Assembly (NCBI GenBank): GCA_019636795.1
Contig: JAHBWW010000001.1
Coordinates: forward strand, 496,001 to 560,000
Direction: 5' to 3'
DNA from: Phycisphaeraceae bacterium
GTDB taxonomy: Bacteria > Planctomycetota > Phycisphaerae > Phycisphaerales > UBA1924
Length of the DNA: 64,000 bases
Shown here: piece by piece, positions 41,934 through 51,133 of the stretch
How positions within the stretch are numbered: the first letter of the stretch is position 1
How the letters are laid out: each line of letters begins with the position of its first letter
The notes under the pieces: generated by a model
The model's input: the letters and a program-made list of their open reading frames with translations, nothing else
Database searches by the model: none
Told to the model about the DNA's origin: nothing
Translations under genes and position numbers: made by a program

Positions 41934-43655
41934 TCAGATCAGCGGCAGGCCGATGCGTTTTTCGAGTTCAACCACGGGCCGGGCGATCAGGTCGTACCCG
42001 TCCGAGCCGACGATGGTGCATCGGACCAGTTCGCCCGGCGACAAGGTTTCACGCGAGCGCACGATGGTCGTGGCGTCGATTTGCGGGGCCTGAAAATAGG
42101 TCCGCCCCGCATACACCCTGACCTGCGGCGAGCCGGGGTCAAGCCCGATCGATCGATCGATCAGCACATCGAACTGGCACCCCGACTCGGTCGGGCGCGA
42201 GGGGTCGAACTGCTCAGCGAGAAATGTTGCCTGCTCGTGCGCGATGCCCTGCTGCAAGGCCATGATTTCATCGTGGCGACGCTGCTTGATCTCAGCCGGG
42301 ACCGCCAGCGCCGGGTCATCTTCCATCGAGCCAGCGACAGTTCCTTCCTCGCGGCTGTACTGAAAGCAACCGACCGCGTCGAACCCGACATCTTCGATGA
42401 AGGCCAGTAATTGCTCGTGGTCTTCCTCGGTTTCGCTGGGGAACCCGGTGATGAACGTTGTCCGAATCGCCATGCCTGGAATGCGATCACGCAGCTTGTG
42501 CATCAGTTCGTGCTGCTGGCTTGCCAGCACGTTGCGCCGCATGGCGGTGAGGACGCGGTCCGATGCGTGCTGAAGCGGGATGTCGATATAAGGCAACAAG
42601 TGCCCATCGCTGACCAGGGCAGCAAAGGCGTCGATGATCTCGTCGGAGAAGTTAGACGGGTAGGCGTACATGAGCCGGAGCCAACCACGCCCGATTTCCT
42701 GCGAAACGGTGTCGGACAAGGCTTTGAGCACGCGAGGCAGGCCGGCACCAAAGAGGTCCGCATTAGCAAGTGCCCCACGGGCTGGTCCGCCCAGTCCGAC
42801 TCCGATGTCGTCGCCATAACTGGTCGTGTCCTGCCCGATGAGCAGAAGTTCGTAGGCTCCGTCGCGCAGGAGTTCGCGGGCTTCATCGACGATGCGGTCG
42901 ACGCCCTTTGAACGCATCTTGCCTCGGATGGACGGGATCGTGCAGAACGCGCAGTTCTGGTTGCAGCCTTCGCTGATGCGCAGATATGCATAGTGCCTCG
43001 GCGTGAGGCGCAGACGGGCAGAATCATCCTCGAAGTATCCGATGCCCTTGCCATCTTTGCCGTTGACAGTCAGGCCCGTGGTTGCCATGCCTTGGTCGCG
43101 GGCTTTGACCAGCGCGTTGGCGTGGATCCAGTACTTCGGTGCAGTCTCGGCGGTTGGTTCCGAGCCGACTCGAACATCGGCCCCGCTCATGCCGCGCACC
43201 GCTTCAAGCACCTTTTCCCGATCGAACACCCCGATCATGGCATCAATGCCGGGCGCCCATTCGAGCATCTTGGCCCGATGCCGCTGAACCAGACATCCGG
43301 CCACGACGACGCGCTTGACCTCGCCGCGTTCCTTGGCAGCGATCGCATCGTGGATCACGCCTAGAGATTCCTGCTTCGAGGCTTCGAGGAAGCCGCAGGT
43401 GTTGATGACGACGGCGTCGGCGGGCGTGATGCGGCCTGTGGTCGCGCTGGAGTCCTGTTCCGAACCCGCCAGCGAGAGATCGTCGTGTTCGTTATCCGTC
43501 GATGCGTCTGCAGAGACGGGCAAAATCCCGTCCTCAGCCAGCAGGCCGAGCATCTTCTCCGAATCGATCAGGTTCTTCGGGCAACCCAGACTCACAAACG
43601 AGACCGTGCGGATCTCGCTGTCAGCCGGAGGCAAAGTCTGGGATTCATGGTGCAT
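41934..43655 (-). CDS. rimO: Ribosomal protein S12 methylthiotransferase RimO
   Basis: A 573-aa radical-SAM enzyme, about 130 residues longer than typical RimO (about 440). The N-terminal UPF0004 domain has SLGCPKNLIDSEKMLG, VINTCGFLEASKQES and VVVAGCLVQRH, with three Cys for the auxiliary cluster. The radical-SAM core has EGCNQNCAFCTIPSIRGKMRSK (CxxxCxxC). A C-terminal TRAM domain (about residues 500-573) binds RNA or protein. Two insertions explain the extra length: an acidic Ser/Asp stretch before VINTCGF and about 45 residues before the radical-SAM motif. It methylthiolates the conserved Asp of S12. It overlaps the preceding gene by 11 nt. Confidence 0.93.
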   Translation of the reverse strand: MHHESQTLPPADSEIRTVSFVSLGCPKNLIDSEKMLGLLAEDGILPVSADASTDNEHDDLSLAGSEQDSSATTGRITPADAVVINTCGFLEASKQESLGVIHDAIAAKERGEVKRVVVAGCLVQRHRAKMLEWAPGIDAMIGVFDREKVLEAVRGMSGADVRVGSEPTAETAPKYWIHANALVKARDQGMATTGLTVNGKDGKGIGYFEDDSARLRLTPRHYAYLRISEGCNQNCAFCTIPSIRGKMRSKGVDRIVDEARELLRDGAYELLLIGQDTTSYGDDIGVGLGGPARGALANADLFGAGLPRVLKALSDTVSQEIGRGWLRLMYAYPSNFSDEIIDAFAALVSDGHLLPYIDIPLQHASDRVLTAMRRNVLASQQHELMHKLRDRIPGMAIRTTFITGFPSETEEDHEQLLAFIEDVGFDAVGCFQYSREEGTVAGSMEDDPALAVPAEIKQRRHDEIMALQQGIAHEQATFLAEQFDPSRPTESGCQFDVLIDRSIGLDPGSPQVRVYAGRTYFQAPQIDATTIVRSRETLSPGELVRCTIVGSDGYDLIARPVVELEKRIGLPLI

Positions 43656-44160
43656 CGCTCAATGGTATCGCTCGGCCTGACGCGAAGGCGTCCTTGGCCA
43701 ATTTGGCCAGTGACGATGGATCGAGGTTTCCCATCGGGTAGTACATCCGGATTGCAGCGTCGAGGGTCTCGGGATTGGACAAAACGAATCGGCAGGGGTG
43801 GGGGATGCGCCACCCGACGAACCGCATGGCACGCGGCAGGCCCGGGGTATCGGTTGCGACCACCAGTTCGCGCCCTTCGAAGCGCAAAGGCACGATACGG
43901 AACTGCCATGCCTGGCGCCGGTCGATTGCTGCCAATGCGTCGGGCGATGCCGCTTCGACGGTTGGATCCATCCACTCGGCCATCTGTGAGAACTGAACCG
44001 CCCAGGCCTGTTCGACGCTGCGGGCGTCGATGCCGAACATCTCTTCAGCCACCACACCGAATGGTCGGCCATGCTCTTCCTGAGCGAGCAGGATCTGGCG
44101 ACGTTGTTCATCGGTGAGCAAGCCTTGCTCGACCAGCAGTTCACCCAGACGCATCGTCAT
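43645..44160 (-). CDS. Stand-alone type II secretion ATPase N-terminal (MshEN-like) domain protein
   Basis: A 171-aa protein. The N-terminus MRLGELLVEQGLLTDEQRRQILLAQEEHGRPFG is the helical repeat typical of GspE/PilB/MshE N-terminal domains, where the R-x-G-x-x-L-x6-L pattern can bind cyclic di-GMP. The remainder (RFEGRELVVATDTPG, FVLSNPETLDAAIRMYY) fits the second part of that domain. The motor ATPase domain is absent, so it is an orphan regulatory module. It is transcribed just ahead of rimO, with an 11-nt overlap. Start at 44160; a second ATG lies two codons later. Confidence 0.75.
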   Translation of the reverse strand: MTMRLGELLVEQGLLTDEQRRQILLAQEEHGRPFGVVAEEMFGIDARSVEQAWAVQFSQMAEWMDPTVEAASPDALAAIDRRQAWQFRIVPLRFEGRELVVATDTPGLPRAMRFVGWRIPHPCRFVLSNPETLDAAIRMYYPMGNLDPSSLAKLAKDAFASGRAIPLSDAP

Positions 44161-44253
44161 GATCGGCCCTTTCGGTTCCGACCGGCGCGGGGCAGGTCGG
44201 CAGCAAGGGTCATCGGCTGTGGGTGCCAGGCCGGTTCAGGTTCGACCGTGATC

Positions 44254-44268
44254 GCGCAATGATTGCGC
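44254..44268. promoter_or_regulatory. 15-bp palindrome upstream of MshEN-like gene
   Basis: GCGCAAT-G-ATTGCGC, a perfect 7+1+7 inverted repeat in the 206-bp gap before the gene at 44160. It is a possible operator; the rest of that gap shows nothing coding. Confidence 0.35.
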
Positions 44269-44323
44269 CCGTTTACATGCACTGGGAAACCAGAGCCGCG
44301 CACGATGGCCCGATGCGATGAAA

Positions 44324-44355
44324 GTCGTCGAAAATTTGAAAACTTCCTTGACGAC
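44324..44355 (-). terminator. Possible terminator after clpS
   Basis: On the minus strand GTCGTC and GACGAC pair across a 20-base A/T-rich loop, 12 bases after the clpS stop, followed by TTTC. The stem is short, so this is a weak call. Confidence 0.3.
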
Positions 44356-44366
44356 GGAGGGGCAGT

Positions 44367-44678
44367 TCAGAGCGCTGGCTCGATCGTGGCCGTCAGGTGC
44401 CGACTGCGGAGCCGATCGCGGTAGAGTTCCGCTCGCTCCTTGTGGGTCGTCATGACGAGCGAACGCCCACGGGCGTGCGCAACCTGCGTGATCTGCACAG
44501 CATGCTTTTCACGTACAGGCGTTACAGAGATCAGAGACATCACAACATACCCGAAGTCATTGACATCATCGTTGTGCAAGATGACGTGAAAAGGCGGAAG
44601 AATATTCGTCGCGGGAGGAGCCACCTCCGGCTTGATGTCGGGTGGCTTGACCGTTGATGTCGGGGAGTCGCTGCTCAA
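44367..44678 (-). CDS. clpS: ATP-dependent Clp protease adaptor ClpS
   Basis: About 103 aa. The ClpS core is clear: PPFHVILHNDDVNDFGYVVMSLISV (N-end-rule pocket residues N-D-D), then HAVQITQVAHARGRSLVMTTHKERAELYRDRL. ClpS brings substrates with N-degrons to ClpA/ClpC for degradation by ClpP; two clpP genes lie 5 kb away. The start is uncertain: a TTG at 44678 has AGGAG seven bases upstream, while a GTG at 44699 would add MRRRRRN without a ribosome-binding site. It lies 62 bases downstream of mnmE on the same strand. Confidence 0.9.
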   Translation of the reverse strand: MSSDSPTSTVKPPDIKPEVAPPATNILPPFHVILHNDDVNDFGYVVMSLISVTPVREKHAVQITQVAHARGRSLVMTTHKERAELYRDRLRSRHLTATIEPAL

Positions 44679-44739
44679 ATTCCGTCTCCTGCGCCTCACA
44701 GCGTACCAGATAGATTCGGCAAATGCGAGCGCTTTTGCA

Positions 44740-46065
44740 TTACTTTCCTATGCAGAATTGCGCAAAGATCCGACCAATCACGTCGTCCGGAGTGATGCGC
44801 CCGGCAAGTTCGCCAATGAGATCGAGGGCACGCCGCAAACTTGAAGCAACCAGGTCAGCATTTGTAAGTCCATGTTCCGGCTGATCTTGCAACACGCCGG
44901 CCGCTGCGAGCAGGCTGCTGTGCGCGCGTCGCGCGACCTCGCGATGACGCGGAATCAGGGTCGAATCGGCCGCTCGCACACTTCCGTGTGCACAAAGCGC
45001 GATCTTGTGGGTCAGGCGTTCGAGGTGCCACCCGTCGAGGCTGCACACACTCAGGATTTCGGGCGAGAATATGACATGCGAGTCAACTTTGGTGCGAACA
45101 CGCACCCTCTCGGGCCATGTCGGATCAATCCAGTCGAACGCCCCTTCGGGATCGCACGCGATGAGGAGATCCGCGTGTTCGATTGCGCGCCGCGCGCCGG
45201 CTTGTGCTGCGAGTGAGAGGTCATCGCACGCATCAAGATCCAGGCCCGGTAAATCGGCCAGCAGCACGGCGTGCTGCGCGTCGAGCACCCATCGTTCGAC
45301 GATGACATCGCGCGTCGTGCCGGAGATCGGCGACGCCACCACGCGCGTGTGCCCCAGCAGAGCATTGAACAGGCTCGACTTTCCCGCGTTGGGTTTGCCC
45401 ACAATCACCACGAGAGGCTCGGGCCCGTTCCATGGCTCGGGTGCGACGCTTCCGGTCGCTACCTCGATGGTGCCCGCGAGCGCTTCGAGTCGCTCACGCA
45501 ATGCGCCGGCGCCGATCGCGACAACGTCTTCTTCCTCCGCAAAGTCAATGCCGCTCTCGACCAGCGCCAGCAGCGATGCGATTTCGTCAGCCCACAAGCG
45601 GTATTCTTCGCCCGCACGCCCGCTGAGCACTCGCTCGGCCGCTGCAACATGCTCCGAGGTCTGCGCAGCAACCTTGGCCGCGACCCCCTCTGCCTGCGCG
45701 AGCGTGAGTCTGCCTGCAAGATACGCCCGTGCTGTGAACTCGCCAGGCTCGGCATGGCGCACGCCTTGCACGGTGCTCAGCACAGTCATGAGACGTTCGA
45801 TCAGGGTGTCACTGTTCACAAGAACGAGTTCGGCTGCTTCCTCGCCGGTGTACGACGCAGGCGCGACGTAGCGAACAAGGAGCATCGGCAGGTCGGGTAA
45901 GGCGTCGCATCTGGCCCGCACGCGCCAGGCCCCGCGTCGGCCAGGATCGTCGATCCCGATGGCGCGAAGAGCAACTGGTGTCGCAGGTCCCGCGAGGCGC
46001 ACGATCGCTCGCCGTCCGATTCCGGCAGCACTCGCTCGCGCGACAATGGTGTCGCCGGTGAACAT
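44740..46065 (-). CDS. mnmE: tRNA modification GTPase MnmE (TrmE)
   Basis: A 441-aa protein. The N-terminal folate-binding domain ([21 protein letters not shown]) is followed by a helical domain. The inserted G domain has GKPNAGKS at residues 223-230 (P-loop), SGTTRDV (switch I) and DLPGLD (G3). The C-terminus is FCIGK, the conserved catalytic Cys motif. With MnmG it installs the aminomethyl-type modification on wobble uridine of tRNAs. It lies three bases after the yidC stop, so it is co-transcribed with yidC, as in many bacteria. Confidence 0.95.
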   Translation of the reverse strand: MFTGDTIVARASAAGIGRRAIVRLAGPATPVALRAIGIDDPGRRGAWRVRARCDALPDLPMLLVRYVAPASYTGEEAAELVLVNSDTLIERLMTVLSTVQGVRHAEPGEFTARAYLAGRLTLAQAEGVAAKVAAQTSEHVAAAERVLSGRAGEEYRLWADEIASLLALVESGIDFAEEEDVVAIGAGALRERLEALAGTIEVATGSVAPEPWNGPEPLVVIVGKPNAGKSSLFNALLGHTRVVASPISGTTRDVIVERWVLDAQHAVLLADLPGLDLDACDDLSLAAQAGARRAIEHADLLIACDPEGAFDWIDPTWPERVRVRTKVDSHVIFSPEILSVCSLDGWHLERLTHKIALCAHGSVRAADSTLIPRHREVARRAHSSLLAAAGVLQDQPEHGLTNADLVASSLRRALDLIGELAGRITPDDVIGRIFAQFCIGK

Positions 46066-46068
46066 CGC

Positions 46069-48336
46069 TCACTTCCGACGCTTGAACTTCGGGTCTGTGC
46101 GCTCGGGGCGGTCGGGCGCGACATTGCGCACACGCTTCATCATGCGCTGGCTCGCCTGCTGTTGCGACTGACGCTCTTCAGCCATCTTCTGAAGTTTGGC
46201 AAGCAATCCCGTCGACTTCTTTGCCTTGGCCTGTTCGCGGATCTTGTCGGCATCGAGCAGGCCATGCTTGTTCATGTGCGCACGAATCCACTTGCTTTCT
46301 GCGATCGCCAGCGTCGAGTTCGTGATGAAATACAGCGCAAGCCCCGACGGCGCGGCATACATGAACACGGGGAACAGGACCACGCTCATGATCTTGACCA
46401 TGCGCTGTGTCGACTCCTGCTCGGGCGTAAGCGTCGCACTCGTCGGCGGGGTCAGGAACTTCTGGTGGAAGTAAAACACCAGACCAAGCAGCAACGGCAT
46501 CAGATTGATCGCGTCGATCTGCATCAGTCCGAAATCGAACGTTCGCCCGAGCGGAATGGCGTTGTCCGATCGCGAGAGGTCAGCCATGAACGTCCAGCCG
46601 CCGAGCTGCTGAAACACGCCGAAGAACGCAGGCTGATGGCGAAGTTCGACAGCGAAGAACAGCGTGGCGTACAGCGCGATCCAGACGGGAGTCTGAAGGA
46701 ACATCGGAAGGCACCCGAGCATGCCGGCCGGATTGATGCCTTCTTCCTTCCACAGTTTGCCCATTTCCGCCTGCATGCGCTTCGGATCGTCTTTGAACTT
46801 CTCCCGGAGTTTCTGCTGCTTGGGTGCGATGCCCTGCATCTGCACGCCGAACTTCTGAAGGCGGATCTGGCTCCAGCGCGTGACCGGATGCAAACAGGTG
46901 CGCACGATCACGACGAGCAGAATAATGGCCAGTGCCCAGTCGCCCGTCAGACCATGGATGAATGTCAGGACATCGAGCAGCACCCGCGCGAGCCATTGAA
47001 ATGTGCATACAGCGCACGGCCCGCCGAAGTTGTAGAGCACCATCCCGTCGAGACCCATCACGCGCGCGACAGTCTCTTTGCTGATGCTCGCGCGAGACAG
47101 CGGGCCGGCGTACACACCAAGGTCAAAGGGAGCACTCGTACCAGGGGCTACCACTGCGGGCTCACTCTCGACGAGCAGGACCACAACCGTGTTGTTCAGA
47201 ATCTCGTTTTTCTTGAGTCCGCCAGGCATGCCGGGCACGAGGCCCGCGATGCGCTTGACGTTCTGCACGCGAAAGACTTTGTCCGTCGAAGCCGGGTCGA
47301 TCAGCGGATGCAGTGAGACGCCAAAGTACCGCCCGGTCATGCCGACCCAGACGAGGCGATGCTCATCTTTGATGCTCAGGGCGTTCGGCCAGACTTGTTC
47401 AGAGACGGGAACGCTGAACGAACCGTTGGACTTCTTCACGCCGACAAGTGACGCGAAATCGGTGGTGTGGTTGTTGCTCAGCACCGCAAGGTCGCCAGCC
47501 TGCGATTGAGGCTTGAGCCAGAACCCGAAGCGAACGCGGCGTTTGTCTCCGCCGTAGCCTCCGGTTTCGGAGTCCATGCTGATCGGGCCGGTGTGAATCC
47601 AGCGAATGTCCAGAGGCTTGTCAGTCAGGTTGAATGCTCGCTGACGGATCGCCAGATCGTGCGAACCGAGCGCGAGGTCGATGGTGCGTTCGACGCGCAC
47701 GACCGGATTGCCAGCGGCATCGTCAATGAACGCTTCGAACGAACCAGCCGGAGCACCCTCGCGCAAGCGCCAGACCGGTTCGCCCGCCGGGCCACTGGTC
47801 AGGTCCACTCGTGTGCCATTGACGATGAGCGATGTCAGGGCATAAGGCACCGCGATGCCGACCGCCCCCGTGTCGATTTCGTGAAGACTCTGAAGAACGA
47901 TCTTCTCTTGCCCGGTCAAGTTCTGGCGGTGCTCACTCAACGTGAGCGTTTCAATGCCGACACCCAGTTCCGAAATACGGACTTCGAGCGCGTACCCGGT
48001 ATTGGGGTCGTCGCTGCCGATGACAACAGTGCCCAGTGGCTGGGTGAAGACCCGTGCAGCAAGGCCTTCGATCGGTGCGTTGGTTGGCCTGACAGTCGTG
48101 ATGGGAGTTGGCTGTGCGTCGGTCGTCTGATCAGAATCTGGCTGCCGAGTTGCAAGCGGGCTTTCGCCTTGATTCTCGACCTGGCTCCCGGTCTGGCTCC
48201 CGGTCTGGGCTTGTGCCGGCGTCTGAGGCGTTGCGGGTTTGCGGCCGATCGTGACGATGATGGCGATGAACAGCCCAAGCGCGAGGACCGCGATCGGGAG
48301 AATGATGCGAATGGGTGAGTTGTTCTTCCTCGCCAT
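46069..48336 (-). CDS. yidC: Membrane protein insertase YidC
   Basis: A 755-aa insertase, longer than the usual 540-620 aa. The N-terminal helix (RIILPIAVLALGLFIAIIVTIG) is followed by a Gln/Thr/Pro-rich linker and a large periplasmic beta domain (about residues 90-440). The conserved core is LAIILLVVIVRTCLHPVTRWSQ, IAPKQQKLREKFKDDPKRMQAE, GCLPMFLQTPVWIALYATLF and VFMYAAPSGLALYFITNSTLAI. The C-terminal tail is basic (PERTDPKFKRRK), fitting ribosome binding. It inserts and folds inner-membrane proteins. Start at 48336 (MARKNNS), directly before the first helix. Confidence 0.95.
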   Translation of the reverse strand: MARKNNSPIRIILPIAVLALGLFIAIIVTIGRKPATPQTPAQAQTGSQTGSQVENQGESPLATRQPDSDQTTDAQPTPITTVRPTNAPIEGLAARVFTQPLGTVVIGSDDPNTGYALEVRISELGVGIETLTLSEHRQNLTGQEKIVLQSLHEIDTGAVGIAVPYALTSLIVNGTRVDLTSGPAGEPVWRLREGAPAGSFEAFIDDAAGNPVVRVERTIDLALGSHDLAIRQRAFNLTDKPLDIRWIHTGPISMDSETGGYGGDKRRVRFGFWLKPQSQAGDLAVLSNNHTTDFASLVGVKKSNGSFSVPVSEQVWPNALSIKDEHRLVWVGMTGRYFGVSLHPLIDPASTDKVFRVQNVKRIAGLVPGMPGGLKKNEILNNTVVVLLVESEPAVVAPGTSAPFDLGVYAGPLSRASISKETVARVMGLDGMVLYNFGGPCAVCTFQWLARVLLDVLTFIHGLTGDWALAIILLVVIVRTCLHPVTRWSQIRLQKFGVQMQGIAPKQQKLREKFKDDPKRMQAEMGKLWKEEGINPAGMLGCLPMFLQTPVWIALYATLFFAVELRHQPAFFGVFQQLGGWTFMADLSRSDNAIPLGRTFDFGLMQIDAINLMPLLLGLVFYFHQKFLTPPTSATLTPEQESTQRMVKIMSVVLFPVFMYAAPSGLALYFITNSTLAIAESKWIRAHMNKHGLLDADKIREQAKAKKSTGLLAKLQKMAEERQSQQQASQRMMKRVRNVAPDRPERTDPKFKRRK

Positions 48337-48437
48337 GGTGTGGATCCAGCCGGCGGGTGGAGCCGGGGACAACGATAGCCCCTGATTCGCGTTTTGACGC
48401 CGAAACTTTCTCATGGATCTGGCTGACGACCGGCCAA

Positions 48438-49217
48438 CTACCGGCCTTCGAACAGGCGATCGCCCAGCCAATCATGCAGATCAGCGACCGACTTGATCTT
48501 GTCTGCCGTCACTTTGACGTTGTATTCAACGCGCCGGAACTCGACCCGATCGGGGTGGAGGATCGCGTAACTGGCACGAGGATCCTGATCCCGAGGCTGC
48601 CCGACCGATCCGACATTGATGACGCATTTCTCGCTGGGCGAGAACTGGTAGGTGCGATTTTCGCCCAGTTCATCCGGCGAGTAAAAGTCCGGCTCGCTCG
48701 TAAAAACGCCCGGCACATGCGTATGCCCGACCAGTGCGATGCGATCGACACGCTCGAAGATCGATTCGAGCTTGTCAGGCGCGTCGGTCGCATCGTCAGG
48801 AAAAATGTACTCGTTGATCGGTCGGCGCGGGGAGGCGTGGACCGCGAGCACGGGAATAGTTCCATCGGGTGGGGTTTCGACGACGCGCACCCGCAATCGG
48901 CCGAGAAAGTCGTAGCGAGCAGCACGAAGTTCGTGGTTGGTCTCGGCGTCGAACTGTCGGCGCGTCCAGAAGGCGCTGGATTCGGCGACCGGGTTGAAGT
49001 TGGTTGGTTCGTAAAGGACCCCGAAGTCGTGATTGCCCATGAGGGTCCACTGGCAGTGTTGGCGGACGAGATCGACAACTTCGAGGGGGTCGGGGCCGTA
49101 GCCCACGACATCGCCGAGGTTGATGATGCGCTCGATCCCTTTGTCGTGGATGTCTTCGAGGACCCTGCGCAAAGCTTCGGCGTTGCCATGAATGTCACTG
49201 ATTACCGCTGTTGGCAA
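48438..49217 (-). CDS. Calcineurin-like metallophosphoesterase
   Basis: About 259 aa. Two-metal phosphoesterase motifs are all present: AVISDIHGNAEAL (D-x-H), INLGDVVGYGPDP (G-D-x-x-D-Y-type), LMGNHDFGV (G-N-H-D), AVHASPRRP and GHTHVPGVF (G-H-x-H). The layout matches the YfcE/ApaH-like family of diadenosine-tetraphosphatase or cyclic-phosphodiesterase type; the substrate is unknown. The start is uncertain: TTG 49217 has AAGGGGG about nine bases upstream, whereas GTG 49274 would add 19 residues without a ribosome-binding site. It precedes yidC on the same strand. Confidence 0.88.
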   Translation of the reverse strand: MPTAVISDIHGNAEALRRVLEDIHDKGIERIINLGDVVGYGPDPLEVVDLVRQHCQWTLMGNHDFGVLYEPTNFNPVAESSAFWTRRQFDAETNHELRAARYDFLGRLRVRVVETPPDGTIPVLAVHASPRRPINEYIFPDDATDAPDKLESIFERVDRIALVGHTHVPGVFTSEPDFYSPDELGENRTYQFSPSEKCVINVGSVGQPRDQDPRASYAILHPDRVEFRRVEYNVKVTADKIKSVADLHDWLGDRLFEGR

Positions 49218-49516
49218 AGCCAGAATCCCCCTTTTGGCCCGAAGTATGGACCGAGAACTGCGAGGCCGCGACACATCGACTTATTGAACGTGCATGCTAG
49301 TGCGCCGCACCGGGTAGGGCAACGCGGGCCGAACGCCTCAAGAGCGAGACCTGCGCGTCGGCCTCACAGTCTTTCTTCTTTGGGTTTCCCTATCATGCCA
49401 TAGGGGTCGGAGAGCCGATCGAGAGTTTCGCCGGGGAGTGGCTCCGGCGTCAAGCGTTTTGACCCCGCCGGAAGGCACTCCCTGAAAAAGGGTGTCTCGG
49501 GTACACGAGGGAGACC

Positions 49517-50107
49517 ATGCCAGCAGCAAACATCAACTATCAGCGAACCCGCGAGATGACGATCGACGAGTTGCTCCTCGAAAACCGGATCGTCTTCCTG
49601 ATCGGGGAAATCAACCATGCGTCCGCGGCCCGTGTGATGATGCAGATGCTCTACCTGGAGAATCAGCGTCGCAGTCAGGAGATCAGCCTGTATATCAACT
49701 CGCCTGGGGGGGCTGTGGATGACACGCTGGCGATTTATGACACGATGCGGTTCCTGTCGAGCGATATCGCGACATACTGCATCGGGCGGGCGTATTCGGG
49801 GGCAGCGTTGCTTCTGACTTCGGGGCAGAAGGGGCGCCGGTTTATTCTGCCGCACGCCAAGGTGATGATCCATCAGCCTTATGGCGGGGTGACGGGGCAG
49901 GCCGAGGACATTCGGTTGCAGGCCGAGCAGATCATCAAGAGCAAGAAGATTCTGAACCAGATCATCGCGGAGCACACGGGGCAGACGATCGATCAGGTGA
50001 CGAAGGACTCGGAGCGCGATAAGTACTTCAGTGCGACCGAGGCCAAGGCGTACGGGCTGGTGGACGAGGTGCTGTCGTCGCCGCCGAAGGCAGCAGCCCA
50101 GTCGTAG
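49517..50107 (+). CDS. clpP: ATP-dependent Clp protease proteolytic subunit ClpP (divergent copy)
   Basis: A 196-aa ClpP. It has IFLYINSPGG-like sequence (ISLYINSPGGAVDDTLAIYDTM), the catalytic Ser94 in GRAYSGAALL, the His in AKVMIHQPYGG and the catalytic Asp region DSERDKYFSATEAKAYGLVDEVL. The triad is intact, though the Ser loop (AYSG) differs from the usual AASMG. Together with the second clpP 49 bases downstream it may form a hetero-tetradecamer, as known in some bacteria with two ClpP. GAGGGAG lies upstream of the ATG. Confidence 0.93.
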   Translation: MPAANINYQRTREMTIDELLLENRIVFLIGEINHASAARVMMQMLYLENQRRSQEISLYINSPGGAVDDTLAIYDTMRFLSSDIATYCIGRAYSGAALLLTSGQKGRRFILPHAKVMIHQPYGGVTGQAEDIRLQAEQIIKSKKILNQIIAEHTGQTIDQVTKDSERDKYFSATEAKAYGLVDEVLSSPPKAAAQS

Positions 50108-50156
50108 TGCGTGACACGGACAAGAGTCAGTTGGAGTCAGGAGCAAAGGAACACTC

Positions 50157-50777
50157 ATGCATTCAAGGTCAAACACGCTGGTCCCGATCGTGGTGGAGCA
50201 GACCGGTCGCGGGGAGCGAGCGTACGACATCTTCAGCCGGTTGCTCAAGGACCGCATCGTGTTCGTCACTGGTCCGGTGATGGACGACATGGCCAATCTG
50301 GTGGTGGCGCAGCTGCTGTTCTTGCAGAACGAAGATGCCGAGGCGGACATCCACGTGTATGTCAACTCGCCGGGCGGCTCGGTGACGGCGGGTCTGGCGA
50401 TCGTCGACACGATGCAGTACATCGCTCCGGATGTGTGTACATACATCATCGGGCAGGCGGCGAGCATGGGCTCGGTCATTGCGGCGGCCGGAACCAGGGG
50501 TAAGCGCTACGCGCTCAAGAACAGCCGAAACCTGCTGCACCAGCCACTGATCTCGGGCGTGATGGAAGGGCAGGCAACCGACATCGAGATCGAGGCGCGC
50601 GAGATGCTGCGCCTGCGCGACCGATTGTACAAGATTTACTCGGACGCGACGGGGCAGCCGACCTCAAAAATCGAGACGGACTGCGACCGCAATCTCTGGC
50701 TTGATGACGGCGAAATGAAGTCCTACGGGCTTGTGGATCAGATTCTGGCGAGTCTGCCCAAGAACGCCAAGAATTGA
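50157..50777 (+). CDS. clpP: ATP-dependent Clp protease proteolytic subunit ClpP
   Basis: A 206-aa ClpP closer to the standard form: [41 protein letters not shown], the catalytic Ser103 in [20 protein letters not shown] with the catalytic His, and [23 protein letters not shown] with the Asp. It assembles into the barrel that degrades unfolded proteins fed by Clp ATPases; the ClpS adaptor is encoded about 5 kb away. It is the second gene of the tandem clpP pair. The N-terminus [15 protein letters not shown] is probably processed in part. Confidence 0.96.
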   Translation: MHSRSNTLVPIVVEQTGRGERAYDIFSRLLKDRIVFVTGPVMDDMANLVVAQLLFLQNEDAEADIHVYVNSPGGSVTAGLAIVDTMQYIAPDVCTYIIGQAASMGSVIAAAGTRGKRYALKNSRNLLHQPLISGVMEGQATDIEIEAREMLRLRDRLYKIYSDATGQPTSKIETDCDRNLWLDDGEMKSYGLVDQILASLPKNAKN

Positions 50778-50783
50778 GGCACG

Positions 50784-51041
50784 TCAGGAAGTGTGCGGCG
50801 TTGTCGACGTCTGACGCTCGATGTTGCGCCAGCGATCGAAGTGTGCGCGCAGATCGGCGCGGAAGGACTCGATGGGGCGACCACGCAGCCACGGACGTCG
50901 AGCGTCGGGTTGTGTGGTGCCTTGAACGTGATTGACGCGGTTCTGAGTGGTGTCGTCGGGACGCATCGGTGTGCCCTCCGAGACAAAGATGCGCCGCATT
51001 CGTGGGTTTGGCCCGCGATCTAATGAGAGCGTGTTGGGCAC
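50784..51041 (-). CDS. Small basic hypothetical protein
   Basis: A weak candidate in the 356-base gap between clpP and the guanylyltransferase gene, on the opposite strand. GTG 51041 gives 85 aa; ATG 50966 gives about 60 aa with GGAGG eight bases upstream. The product is Arg/Thr/Pro-rich (TTQPDARRPWLRGRPIESF, ADLRAHFDRWRNIERQ) and may end in one helix. It matches no family I know. The rest of the gap shows no RNA gene or clear terminator. It may be spurious. Confidence 0.35.
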   Translation of the reverse strand: MPNTLSLDRGPNPRMRRIFVSEGTPMRPDDTTQNRVNHVQGTTQPDARRPWLRGRPIESFRADLRAHFDRWRNIERQTSTTPHTS

Positions 51042-51133
51042 GCGCCTCCGAGGTGTGCGTACTTTCCCAGTTCATCAGTGCGCGGGGGTGATAATGTGCG
51101 GCCGGTGCAGGGTGTGGTGGGTATAGTGGCTCT

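Noticed and set aside
49388-49405. CCCTAT-CATGCC-ATAGGG hairpin upstream of the first clpP
   Set aside because: Short stem without T-run and no known leader pattern; may be chance.
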